Assembly (NCBI RefSeq): GCF_004364435.1
Contig: NZ_SOCT01000003.1
Coordinates: 248,001-312,000 of the forward strand
Direction of reading: 5' to 3'
From: Pseudomonas sp. LP_7_YM
Lineage (GTDB): Bacteria; Pseudomonadota; Gammaproteobacteria; Pseudomonadales; Pseudomonadaceae
Length of the DNA: 64,000 nt
Below, piece by piece: positions 52,781-61,013 of the stretch. How positions within the stretch are numbered: position 1 is the stretch's first letter; every line of letters starts with the position of its first letter. Both the position numbers and the translations under genes were made by a program. The notes beneath the pieces were generated by a model. It saw nothing but the letters and a program-made list of their open reading frames with translations, ran no database searches and was not told the DNA's origin.

Positions 52781-53098
52781 ATGAATACGAAAAAACTGAC
52801 TGCCCTGACTCTCGCTGGCCTGCTCGCTGTGGCGACAGGTTCCGCATTTGCGGGTTCCACCGGGCCGACCGATCCTGTCAACTCTTCCAATCCGGCAGGT
52901 CCCCGCGACAGCAGCCAGGGTCCGAATACCGACGGCACCCCTAAAACCGGCACCAGCTCCACGCCCGGCACCAAAGGCATGGGCAGTTCTGACGGCAATG
53001 GCAGCGCTGGCGAAGGCGGCGTTAGCGGCAATGGCGCTGGCATGGGTGGTAGCGGTGGCAATGCAGGTGGCGCAAGTGGGTCCAGCGGTAGCAAGTAA
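52781..53098 (+). CDS. Secreted Gly/Ser/Thr-rich low-complexity protein (105 aa)
   Basis: Small exported protein with a signal peptide (KLTALTLAGLLAVATGSAFAG) and a mature part of about 80 residues composed mostly of Gly, Ser, Thr, Asn and Pro. It opens with TGPTDPVNSSNPAGPRDSS and ends in Gly-rich repeats (GNGAGMGGSGGNAGG). AAAAAGG lies ten bases before ATG 52781. The mature part has almost no hydrophobic residues and no Cys, so it should be unfolded. Similar short low-complexity secreted proteins are annotated as hypothetical in Pseudomonas. A 79-base gap separates it from the LysR gene. Function unknown. Confidence 0.72.
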   Translation: MNTKKLTALTLAGLLAVATGSAFAGSTGPTDPVNSSNPAGPRDSSQGPNTDGTPKTGTSSTPGTKGMGSSDGNGSAGEGGVSGNGAGMGGSGGNAGGASGSSGSK

Positions 53099-53466
53099 TC
53101 CCATGACCTGCCTGCATAGGCATGGGTCACAGCTGTTGGGGGTGCGAACGGCGTCAAGGCTCGGTGCTGCAGGTGACGTTCATTCGTCGCCTGCGTATCG
53201 GATGCTCTAGCGAGTTCGCCCCTGCATATCACTCGACCAAACACTCTCCCTGCAGGCCTGCATGTCGATTCTATCTGGACCCCGTGGCCCTGAGCCTATC
53301 CCCCTTACTCCTCACTTGCGCGTCCCCCTCAAACCCTTTGGCGCTGTGACTCTATCTTTAGAGTTCAATGTGAGCGTGCTTTTATCTAAATTTCTTCCGT
53401 CGGCTGTCGATAAATCATTAGTAGAGCCCGAGAGTCGGGTCGAACTTGATGATGAAAGGCATACCT
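53099..53466. other. 368-bp gap between two small hypothetical genes
   Basis: No supported gene or strong hairpin is seen. Open frames on the plus strand here (for example 53122-53349) have poor composition and no ribosome site. The promoter of the gene at 53467 presumably lies in the AT-richer stretch around 53350-53420. Confidence 0.4.
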
Positions 53467-53730
53467 ATGTACGACATTTTTCTGTTGGTAGAACACGGCC
53501 GCGATCAGGGCGAAGTGTCCGTTCTTGGCTGGTTCGATGATGAGTGTGCGGCCAAAGACACCGCTGAAGCGATGGAATGGAAAGCGTGGCGCGAAGATTC
53601 CAAGCGCCACCACCAATGGTCCAGCCAGCCGCTGCTGGCGCCTGATCAGACCTCTCATCGGCGCTTTTGGGTCAAGGGTATTCCCCGCTTCAGTCACACC
53701 CCGGCACCGCGCTCATGGGCGGTGCATTGA
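53467..53730 (+). CDS. Small hypothetical cytoplasmic protein (87 aa)
   Basis: I do not recognise this protein by family. It begins MYDIFLLVEHGRDQGEVSVL and continues with GWFDDECAAKDTAEAMEWKAW, then a basic Trp/His-rich part (EDSKRHHQWSSQP) ending HTPAPRSWAVH. The N-terminus looks like an alpha/beta strand pattern and there is no signal peptide. ATG 53467 has AAAGGC at reasonable spacing; an earlier in-frame ATG at 53446 is possible. It is convergent with xylB. Regular codon use and conserved-looking acidic and aromatic residues support a real gene. Function unknown. Confidence 0.55.
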   Translation: MYDIFLLVEHGRDQGEVSVLGWFDDECAAKDTAEAMEWKAWREDSKRHHQWSSQPLLAPDQTSHRRFWVKGIPRFSHTPAPRSWAVH

Positions 53731-53803
53731 GTCGATAAAGACACAGATCCTGCCTGTTCAGCACACTGTTCAGGTACGAGATGGGCGCCTTATCGTTCCT
53801 CTT

Positions 53804-55288
53804 TTAGCGATGCAACCCCTGCGCTGCCGGCAGTAATCCGCGGAACTTTGCATAGCGCGCTTGCAGCGAGTGCTGTACGGCGGCCATCGGCTGATAGCGC
53901 GCCTTGATCGGCATTCCGTGATGCAGCAGGTCCGCGCCCTGCCCGATCGCCAGCAGCCCCAATTTCGCGGCCCCGATGCAGGCGCTCAATTCACTACCCT
54001 GCAATGTGTAGACTTCGCGATCCAGAATATTGGCCAGCAACTGCGCCCAGTATTCACTACGTGCCCCGCCACCCACCAGAGCGCAGGCATTGACGCTCGC
54101 CCCGGCCGATAGCGCGGCGTTCATCGCGTCCAGAAGACCAAAACCCACGCCTTCGAGTACTGCGTAACCGAGCATCGCGGGGGTGCTGTCATGACCAAGA
54201 TTCATGAAACCGCCGCGCAGCAGCGGGTCGTTATGCGGGGTTCTTTCCCCTGCCAGATACGGAAGAAACAGGGGGTGGGTCTTGGCCACGGGCCGATCGA
54301 CGGGCAACGCCGTACCTATCAAGTCCAGCAGCGTCTGCTCATCCGGCTGTCCCAACAGGCGCGTCACCCAGCGCAGGCAACTGGCGCCTGCGAGCATCGC
54401 GCCCATGGTGTACCAGCGATCGGGCAGTGCATGACAAAAACTGTGGACCGCACTGAGCGGATTCCCCGCCGGGTGATCGGTGATGACAACGATGGCCGCG
54501 CTGGTGCCGAGCGTGACGAACGCATCTCCGGCATTGATCGCACCGATGCCCACCGCTGACACCGGGTTGTCACCACCGCCCGTAGCGACCGGCAGCCCCT
54601 CGGGTAACACGAGCCACTGCGCCGCCTTTGCATTCAAGGTGCCTGAAAGCTGATTGGCTTCCAGCAGTCTCGGCATTTGCGCCAGGCTCAAGCCCGTGGC
54701 GCACAGCATCGGCCCGTACCATTGGCGTCTTGCCACATCCAGCCACAGCGTGCCGGCCGCATCGGACAGGTCGCTGACCCGTTCACCGGTCAGCAAAAAA
54801 CGCAGGTAGTCCTTGGGCGACAGCACGCAGTCGATTCTGCCGAACACCTCCGGTTGATTTTGCTGGAGCCATAGCAGCTTCGGCGCCGTCAGCCCGGCCA
54901 TCGCCAGACTGCCGGTGACCGCCGGGTAATCAGGGAACTCTCGATTCAACTGCCCGGCCTGGGCGACGGCGCGGGAATCGTCCCAGAGCATCGCCGGATA
55001 CAGGACTTTCCCCGCATCATCCAGCAGCACCGCGCCGTGCATCTGCCCGGATAACCCGACGCACGCGATTCGCTGCCAGGCCGCTGCCTGCTCGCTGCGC
55101 AACTGCTCCAGGGCGGATAGACAGGCCTGCCACCAGTCCGTAGGGTTCTGCTCCGACCAGCCGGAGTGCCTGCGCGTAACAGTCACGCGTGCAGCAGCCT
55201 GCCCCAGCACCCTGCCCTGCATATCCAGCAGGATGGCCTTGAGTTCGGAGGTGCCCAGGTCGATGCCCAGAGAGACAGCTTGGCTCAT
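53804..55288 (-). CDS. xylB: Xylulokinase
   Basis: FGGY-family sugar kinase of 494 residues that phosphorylates D-xylulose to xylulose 5-phosphate, feeding the pentose phosphate pathway. Landmarks are LGIDLGTSELKAILLDMQG, GWSEQNPTDWWQACLSAL and IACVGLSGQMHGAVLLD (XylB-specific SGQMHG). Further landmarks are DYLRFLLTG, VATGGGDNPVSAVGIGAI and YLAGERTPHNDP. The C-terminal nucleotide fold shows NACALVGGGARSEYWAQLLA. It is the last gene of an ABC-transporter operon and follows the LacI gene by 29 bases. Xylose isomerase is absent, so the imported sugar probably enters as xylulose or a polyol oxidised elsewhere. Confidence 0.93.
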   Translation of the reverse strand: MSQAVSLGIDLGTSELKAILLDMQGRVLGQAAARVTVTRRHSGWSEQNPTDWWQACLSALEQLRSEQAAAWQRIACVGLSGQMHGAVLLDDAGKVLYPAMLWDDSRAVAQAGQLNREFPDYPAVTGSLAMAGLTAPKLLWLQQNQPEVFGRIDCVLSPKDYLRFLLTGERVSDLSDAAGTLWLDVARRQWYGPMLCATGLSLAQMPRLLEANQLSGTLNAKAAQWLVLPEGLPVATGGGDNPVSAVGIGAINAGDAFVTLGTSAAIVVITDHPAGNPLSAVHSFCHALPDRWYTMGAMLAGASCLRWVTRLLGQPDEQTLLDLIGTALPVDRPVAKTHPLFLPYLAGERTPHNDPLLRGGFMNLGHDSTPAMLGYAVLEGVGFGLLDAMNAALSAGASVNACALVGGGARSEYWAQLLANILDREVYTLQGSELSACIGAAKLGLLAIGQGADLLHHGMPIKARYQPMAAVQHSLQARYAKFRGLLPAAQGLHR

Positions 55289-55317
55289 GTATGTTCAGTT
55301 CCTGTCAGCGGCAGCGC

Positions 55318-56316
55318 TCAAAGGCACCCGCATGAATTTCGTATGCGCAAGGTGGCAGGCAGTCGTTCGGATTGTCGTACGCCGTCTGGATTGCCGATGC
55401 GTTGCAACAGTAACTGCACGGCACGCGCCCCCAAGGCATGCACCGGTTGGGCGATCACGCTCAGACGTGGCAGGAAGAAATCCGCCCAGTCGAAGTCGTC
55501 GAAACCCACCAGCGCCATCTGCCCGGGTACTGCAATGTTTGCATCGCGCAGTGCGTGCATGGCGCCGATGGTCATCAGATTGTTGGCGGCCATAAGCGCG
55601 CTGGGTGGACTCGGTAACGCCAACAGGGCCAGAGCGGCCAGCCGCGCCGATTCGCTGTTGGATTCACCATTGACCAGCAGCACCTCATCGAATGCCAGAC
55701 CCGCCGCGGACAACGCCTGCCGATAACCGTCGATGCGCTCCTCGGTGGTACTCAAACCACGACGACCGGCGATCATGCCGATGCGCTGATGACCATGGTC
55801 GATGAGATGGGCAATCAGCGCTCGCGTGGACTCGCGATTCTCCACCCCCACCTGATCAAACCCTCGCGCCGCCAGACGATCCACCAGCACGGCAGGAATC
55901 GCGCTGCTCTGCAAATAGGCCAGCGCTGCCTGCCCGGAATCGCTGGAGGGCGCCAGGAGAATGCCATCCACGCGCCGATGATGCAGCGCCCTGACCACAC
56001 GCAGTTCCTGTTCAGGATCATCGTGGGTATCGACGAACAGCATCATGATGCCGTGATGCGCGCACTCGGTTTCAATGGCGTGGACGGTCTCGCTGAAGTA
56101 GTGGTTGGACAGCGCCGAAATCGCCACGCCGATGGTATTGGTTCGCGAACGGGCCAGCGAGCGCGCCAGGGTGTTGGGCACATAGCCCAGTTCCCTGACC
56201 GCTTGCTGCACCGCTTCGAGGGTTTGCGGGCTGACCTTGCGCGTGCCGTTGAGCACGTGGGACACCGTTGACGTCGAGACCCGCGCGCGCAGCGCCACAT
56301 CCTCCATTTTGACCAC
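55318..56316 (-). CDS. LacI-family regulator of the sugar operon
   Basis: LacI-type repressor of 332 residues. The N-terminal HTH (residues about 4-50) is MEDVALRARVSTSTVSHVLNG with the hinge helix NTLARSLARSRTN. The effector domain includes GVAISALSNHYFSETVHAIE, VDGILLAPSSDSGQ and VGFDDFDWADFFLPRL. It lies within the operon between the binding-protein and xylulokinase genes, so it likely controls the transcript from the promoter upstream of 60025. Two perfect palindromes at 60193-60217 with CG or GC centres are the best operator candidates. Ligand probably a pentose or pentitol. Confidence 0.93.
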   Translation of the reverse strand: MVKMEDVALRARVSTSTVSHVLNGTRKVSPQTLEAVQQAVRELGYVPNTLARSLARSRTNTIGVAISALSNHYFSETVHAIETECAHHGIMMLFVDTHDDPEQELRVVRALHHRRVDGILLAPSSDSGQAALAYLQSSAIPAVLVDRLAARGFDQVGVENRESTRALIAHLIDHGHQRIGMIAGRRGLSTTEERIDGYRQALSAAGLAFDEVLLVNGESNSESARLAALALLALPSPPSALMAANNLMTIGAMHALRDANIAVPGQMALVGFDDFDWADFFLPRLSVIAQPVHALGARAVQLLLQRIGNPDGVRQSERLPATLRIRNSCGCL

Positions 56317-56354
56317 TGCGTTCCCTCTCCCCGTTCAAGGCCGGCTTCAACCCG

Positions 56355-57296
56355 TCAGTGTTTGCTCGACCAGCCAGTGTAGGAACCGATGTTGTCGCGG
56401 GTGATCAGCTTGGGCGTGAGTTGAGTCACCGCTTCGGCCGGCTTTTTGTCGTTGAGCAGGTCGTTGCCGATAACGACTGCTTGCTGCGCCATGGCCCACG
56501 GATCCTGGCTGGCTGATGCCTGAATCGACGACTCGGACTTCAACGCATGTTCGATGTCCGGGGCACCGTCCACCGAAGTAATCACGATGCCGCTGCGCTT
56601 GAGCTGCCGGGCTGCCAGGTCGCTGCCGATGGCCTGGGGATCATTGATAGCGAACAGTCCGTCTATTTTCGGGAAGCGCGTGAGGTAGCCCTGCATCGCA
56701 TTCAGACCACCGTCGCGCGAGCCCTTGGCGTCCTGATCGTCGGACAGGACCTTGATGTCCGGCGCAGCGGCAAGCGAAGACTTGCACCCGGTGACCCGAT
56801 CGGTGACGGCGGTGACTTGCGGGCCGTTTTCGATGATCACGTTGCCCTTGCCGGAGAGCTTGTCGACGATGAACTGACAGGCCAGTTTGCCGGCTTCGAC
56901 GTTGTCGGTCTGCACGGTTGCATCTACGCCAGCGGCGCTGACATCCACCGCAACCACCTTGATGCCTGCGGCCTGGGCTTTCTTGATCGCCGACGCGATG
57001 GCTTTGGGGTCCACGGCGTTGATCAGGATCAGGTCCACGCCCGCCGCGATGAAGTTGTCGATCTGCGAGAACTGCTTGCTCAGGTCGTAATCGGCGGACA
57101 CCGAGGTGACTTTGGCATTGGGATTGATTTCCAGCGCCTTGGCCTTGGCACCGTCGGCCAGGGTCACAAAATACGGGTTGCCAAGCGAGCCCAGGCTGAT
57201 ACCGACCGATTTCAGTTCACGAGCCTCGACGCCCTGAGACACCAGCGCCGCCAGGCACAGAGATACAACAGCAGGAAAGGTGCGTTTGAAGTTCAT
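56355..57296 (-). CDS. Sugar ABC transporter substrate-binding protein (ribose/xylitol type)
   Basis: Periplasmic sugar-binding protein of 313 residues (Peripla_BP_4, RbsB type). A signal peptide (PAVVSLCLAALVSQGVEA) is followed by LKSVGISLGSLGNPYFVTLA, FIAAGVDLILINAVDPKAIA and IKVVAVDVSAAGVDATVQT. The second lobe has IDGLFAINDPQAIGSDLAAR and VITSVDGAPDIEHALKS. ATG 57296 is chosen because it opens a proper signal peptide; an open frame to 57407 is not exported. It is third in the operon after the ATPase and permease genes. The presence of xylulokinase suggests D-xylitol, D-arabitol or D-xylulose as ligand. Confidence 0.9.
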   Translation of the reverse strand: MNFKRTFPAVVSLCLAALVSQGVEARELKSVGISLGSLGNPYFVTLADGAKAKALEINPNAKVTSVSADYDLSKQFSQIDNFIAAGVDLILINAVDPKAIASAIKKAQAAGIKVVAVDVSAAGVDATVQTDNVEAGKLACQFIVDKLSGKGNVIIENGPQVTAVTDRVTGCKSSLAAAPDIKVLSDDQDAKGSRDGGLNAMQGYLTRFPKIDGLFAINDPQAIGSDLAARQLKRSGIVITSVDGAPDIEHALKSESSIQASASQDPWAMAQQAVVIGNDLLNDKKPAEAVTQLTPKLITRDNIGSYTGWSSKH

Positions 57297-57360
57297 GATT
57301 TCTCTCTTGTGATTATTGTCAGAGCCATTGTTTACAACGCGTTGCGGGACAAGCTGATAC

Positions 57361-58353
57361 TCACGTGCGCGCACCGGACTGGCGATAGCGATCCAGTGCC
57401 ACGGCACCGATGATCACGATGCCTTTGATGATGTACTGCCAGATGTCCGAGACACCGAGCAGCACCAGGCCGTTGGTCAACACGGCAATGATCAGGGCAC
57501 CGATCAGAGTGCCGCCGATGGTCCCGACGCCACCGGTGAAACTGGTGCCGCCCAGGATCACCGCAGCAATGGCATCCAGTTCATAGGACTGCCCCAGTTG
57601 CAGGCCGTTGGCTGCAAACAGCCGTGAAGCACTCATCACCGCACCCAGCCCTGCCAGCGCACCGGAGACGGCGTAGACGAACAGCAGCACTTTCCACACC
57701 TTGATCCCGGACAGGCGTGCGGCTTCCGGGTTGCCACCCACCGAGTAGATCTGCACGCCCATGACCGTGCGGCGCAGGATGAACCAGGAAATGGCGATGA
57801 CAGCCACTGCGATGATCACCAGCCACGGAACACCCAGCACCGAATCGTTGCCGATAAAGGCAAACGGCAAGTCCGGGTTGAACACGGTTTTATCGTCCGC
57901 CAGCAGCCTGGCCAACCCGCGCATGGCGGTGAGCGCACCAAGGGTGACGATAAAGGGCGGCAGGCGCATGAAGGCGATCAGCCCACCGTTGACCAGCCCC
58001 AACAGCAAACCGAAACCGACCCCGGCGAAGATCCCGAGCATGCCGTATTGCGGCGACATCGAGGCCTGCAAGGCGACCACGGCGGAGGCGGCGAGAATCG
58101 CCCCTACCGACAGGTCGATGCCTGCGGTCAGAATGACGAAGGTCATGCCCGCAGCCAGCACCACGTTGACCGATGCCTGCTGGGTGATGATCGACAGGTT
58201 CTGCCAGCTCATGAAACTGTCGGTCATCAGCGCAAAGCCGATCAGCAACAGAATCAGCACGGGCAGCATGCCGACGGTGCGCATCAACTCACCTAAACGC
58301 TCGCGCTTGCTGATGGCGGCCACGCTTGGCGAGTTTTCCAGGGTCAGACTCAT
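57361..58353 (-). CDS. Sugar ABC transporter permease (RbsC-like)
   Basis: Inner-membrane permease of 330 residues with eight or more hydrophobic segments. Landmarks of the RbsC family are LSIITQQASVNVVLAAGMTFVI, quoted as QQASVNVVLAAGMTFVI, and TAGIDLSVGAILAASAVVAL. GLVNGGLIAFMRLPPFIVTLG follows, then VGGNPEAARLSGIKVWKVLL and AIAAVILGGTSFTGGVGTIGG. It follows the ATPase gene by 139 bases, a gap holding a REP-like sequence, and precedes the binding-protein gene. Works with the neighbouring ATPase and binding protein to import a sugar or polyol. Confidence 0.93.
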   Translation of the reverse strand: MSLTLENSPSVAAISKRERLGELMRTVGMLPVLILLLIGFALMTDSFMSWQNLSIITQQASVNVVLAAGMTFVILTAGIDLSVGAILAASAVVALQASMSPQYGMLGIFAGVGFGLLLGLVNGGLIAFMRLPPFIVTLGALTAMRGLARLLADDKTVFNPDLPFAFIGNDSVLGVPWLVIIAVAVIAISWFILRRTVMGVQIYSVGGNPEAARLSGIKVWKVLLFVYAVSGALAGLGAVMSASRLFAANGLQLGQSYELDAIAAVILGGTSFTGGVGTIGGTLIGALIIAVLTNGLVLLGVSDIWQYIIKGIVIIGAVALDRYRQSGART

Positions 58354-58445
58354 GGCCTGGTTTCCTTTTTATTGTTGTAGAAAATGTATGAAGCACTCTC
58401 AGTGCCGCTGGGGCAGTGCACGCCCTCATCCCCACGCACATCCTC

Positions 58446-58468
58446 TGTGGGAATGGGCTTGCTTGCGG
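58446..58468 (-). repeat. Degenerate REP-like element between ABC genes
   Basis: TGTGGGAATGGGCTTGCTTGCGG resembles the Pseudomonas REP form TGTGGGAGCGGGCTTGCTCGCG with a few substitutions (quoted as TGTGGGAATGGG and CTTGCTTGCGG). It lies in the 139-base gap between ATPase and permease genes and may affect transcript stability. Confidence 0.5.
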
Positions 58469-58492
58469 AGGCTGGAAACCCAGGCGCTTCGT

Positions 58493-60025
58493 TCAGCCAC
58501 CGCCAGTCGCCAGATCAATGATCCGCTCCTGTGAAATGGCCTGCCCCGACGCTCCGCCGACCTCTGCCACCAACTGACCTTCGCGCATGATCAGCACGCG
58601 GTCGCAGGTGCCGATGATTTCCGGAAGCTCACTGGAAATCACCACGATGCCGACCCCAGCCTGGGCCAGTTCGTTGATGATGCGATAGATCTCCGATTTG
58701 GAACCGATGTCCACACCGCGGGTGGGTTCATCGAGGATCAGCACGTGGGGTTTGACCTCCAGCAGCCGCGCCAGCAAAACCTTCTGCTGATTGCCGCCGG
58801 ACAGCGCGCCGACGTTGACCTTGCCCGACGCCACGCGGATCGACAGCGAACGAATCGCCTGCAGCGCCCGCTGCGCGCCACGACCGCGATCCAGCACACC
58901 ACCGGCATGGGCATCAGGCACACAGGCACAAACGTTGATGTTGTCGCGCACACTCATGTCCAGAAACAGGCCCTGGGCCTTGCGATCTTCAGTGAGGTAG
59001 ACCACACCCGCACCAATCGCATCGGCGGGATTGCGCAGCTCGGTGAGCAGCGTGCCTGCGACCTCAAGCGTGCCCGAGGTGCGTGGGTCGGCGGCGAAAA
59101 TCAGCCGTGCCAATTCCGTGCGCCCTGCTCCGACCAGCCCGGCAATGCCCAGCACCTCACCCGCGTGCAGGTCGAAACTGCAGGGTTTGACGCGCTTGCC
59201 ATCGGCCATGTCGCGCACCCGCATAATCACCGCGCCGGGGTCGTACGGGGCGTGTTCCTTTTTGTAAAAGCCGGACAGGTCGCGCCCTACCATCATCTTC
59301 ACCAAGGCATCCGCTGACAGCTCATCACGCTGCAGCATGCCGACGTATTCGCCGTCGCGCAGTACCGATACCCGGTCGGACAATTCGTAGATTTCTGCCA
59401 TGCGGTGACTGATGTAGATGATCGCCAAGCCCTGATCGCGCAGTTGTTTGATCAGGGCGAATAGCCGGTCGGTCTCTCTTGAGGACAGTGGCGTGGTGGG
59501 CTCATCCATCACCAGAATTTTCGCCCTGGCATGCAGCGCGCGGGCAATCTCCACCAGTTGGCGCTCGGCAATCGACAGCACGCTGACCTGGGTCGATGCT
59601 TTGAAATCGGCGCCCAGACGGGCGAGCACTTCGACGCAACCGGCCTGCATCGCCTTGCGGTCGATGCTCCAGCCGCGCCGCAACTCGCGGCCCAGATAGA
59701 TGTTTTCGGCGACGCTGAGGTTCGGGCACAGGCTCAGCTCCTGATAAATTACCGCGATGCCCTGGGCCTTGGCGGTCAATGGATCGAACGCGGCCAGCGT
59801 CTGACCGCCGATACGAATCTGGCCACCGGCATCGGCCTGATAGGCGCCTGAGAGAATTTTCATCAGGGTGGACTTGCCCGCGCCGTTCTCGCCCATCAGC
59901 GCATGGACCTCCCCGGCGTAGACTTTCAGGGCGACATTTTTCAGCACGCGCACGCCATTGAAGGTCTTGGAAATGGCGTGCATTTCCAGCACGGGCGCGG
60001 GGTGTTCAGCGAGGACGGCGCTCAT
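58493..60025 (-). CDS. Sugar ABC transporter ATP-binding protein (RbsA-like, two ATPase domains)
   Basis: Double ATPase of 510 residues typical of ribose-type sugar importers. The first domain has Walker [18 protein letters not shown], a Q-loop [20 protein letters not shown], a signature [16 protein letters not shown] (degenerate) and Walker [13 protein letters not shown]. The second domain has [32 protein letters not shown] and [17 protein letters not shown] 60025 with AGGA nine bases upstream gives the normal length; an open frame to 60205 is promoter read-through. It is the first gene of the operon, so its upstream region should hold the operator. Confidence 0.94.
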   Translation of the reverse strand: MSAVLAEHPAPVLEMHAISKTFNGVRVLKNVALKVYAGEVHALMGENGAGKSTLMKILSGAYQADAGGQIRIGGQTLAAFDPLTAKAQGIAVIYQELSLCPNLSVAENIYLGRELRRGWSIDRKAMQAGCVEVLARLGADFKASTQVSVLSIAERQLVEIARALHARAKILVMDEPTTPLSSRETDRLFALIKQLRDQGLAIIYISHRMAEIYELSDRVSVLRDGEYVGMLQRDELSADALVKMMVGRDLSGFYKKEHAPYDPGAVIMRVRDMADGKRVKPCSFDLHAGEVLGIAGLVGAGRTELARLIFAADPRTSGTLEVAGTLLTELRNPADAIGAGVVYLTEDRKAQGLFLDMSVRDNINVCACVPDAHAGGVLDRGRGAQRALQAIRSLSIRVASGKVNVGALSGGNQQKVLLARLLEVKPHVLILDEPTRGVDIGSKSEIYRIINELAQAGVGIVVISSELPEIIGTCDRVLIMREGQLVAEVGGASGQAISQERIIDLATGGG

Positions 60026-60192
60026 GACCGAGCGTCCTGAAACGAACAAGACGGTGCGGCGGGCGCATGGAAAAGGCGTGGCACTACAGCGGGCAAGCTG
60101 TTCATGGGGATCTCCGGGCTTTCTTGTTCTTATGCCTGGGCCGCCTCGATACGGGCGACGCTCGGTATTACGTTGCAACACTCTAGAACAGC

Positions 60193-60217
60193 TGAATCGA
60201 TTCACGCAAGCGCTTGC
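60193..60217 (-). promoter_or_regulatory. Two perfect palindromes, candidate LacI-family operators
   Basis: TGAATCGATTCA (60193-60204) and GCAAGCGCTTGC (60206-60217) are two perfect 12-base palindromes separated by one base. Both have the CG or GC centre typical of LacI-family operators. They lie about 170-190 bases upstream of the first gene of the ABC/xylulokinase operon. Sequence seen; regulator inferred. Confidence 0.55.
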
Positions 60218-60259
60218 TTTTCAGCACGAAAAAAAACCGACTCACCCCGGATGTCGCCG

Positions 60260-60949
60260 TCAGGTCGCCAGCAGTCGGTAGCCCACTCCCGCCTCGGTGA
60301 CAATGAACCGGGGTGCGGTCGGATCGTCGGCGAGTTTGTGCCGCAGATGGCCAACCACGATGCGCAAATAATGGGTGTTTTCCACGTGGGTCGGGCCCCA
60401 GATGTCCTTGAGCAGTTGCTGTTGGGTGATGACCCGCCCCGGATGTCGTGCCAGTTGCGCCAGCACTGCGTACTCCTTGCGAGTCAGGGCCACTTCCACA
60501 TCGTCCAGCAGCACTCGCCGGAACGCCAGATCCACGGTCAGCGGCCCAATCACCAATGCTGCCTCGCGCTGCCCGCTGTCCGGGACCTGGCGCAACAACG
60601 CGCGGACCCGAGCCAGAAACTCCTGAATGCCGAACGGCTTGGTCACGTAGTCATTGGCCCCGGAGTCCAGCGCGCGTACTTTCTCGCCTTCGCTGGCGCG
60701 CACCGACAACACCAGCACCGGCACCGCCGACCAGTCGCGGAGCTGCCTCAGCACCTCTTGCCCGTCCATGTCCGGCAGGCCCAGATCAAGCACCAGCAGG
60801 TCAGGCTTGTTCAGCGCTGCCTGGGTCAGACCTTCGCTGCCGGTGCCGGCTTCCAGCACTTTGTAGCCTTGTGACGCGAGGCTGATACGCAGAAACTTGC
60901 GGATCTGCGGCTCGTCATCGATCACCAGAATGGTTGCCGTCTGGCTCAT
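60260..60949 (-). CDS. kdpE: KdpE response regulator
   Basis: OmpR-type response regulator of 229 residues that activates the high-affinity potassium ATPase KdpFABC. The receiver domain has ILVIDDEPQIRKFLRI (acidic pocket), phospho-acceptor Asp in LLVLDLGLPDMDGQEV, VLSVRASEGEKVRALDSGAN and Lys in YVTKPFGIQEFLARVR. The C-terminal winged helix has LTRKEYAVLAQLARHPGRV and HYLRIVVGHLRHKL. ATG 60949 is chosen because the receiver domain begins there; the ATG upstream at 60988 adds 13 residues. It follows kdpD by 64 bases on the same strand. Confidence 0.94.
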   Translation of the reverse strand: MSQTATILVIDDEPQIRKFLRISLASQGYKVLEAGTGSEGLTQAALNKPDLLVLDLGLPDMDGQEVLRQLRDWSAVPVLVLSVRASEGEKVRALDSGANDYVTKPFGIQEFLARVRALLRQVPDSGQREAALVIGPLTVDLAFRRVLLDDVEVALTRKEYAVLAQLARHPGRVITQQQLLKDIWGPTHVENTHYLRIVVGHLRHKLADDPTAPRFIVTEAGVGYRLLAT

Positions 60950-61013
60950 GGAAATGCCTTGCTGCCGAAGAATGGCCGGTGGCCGCAAACCGCCAGCCTA
61001 ACGCAAAGCCGCC

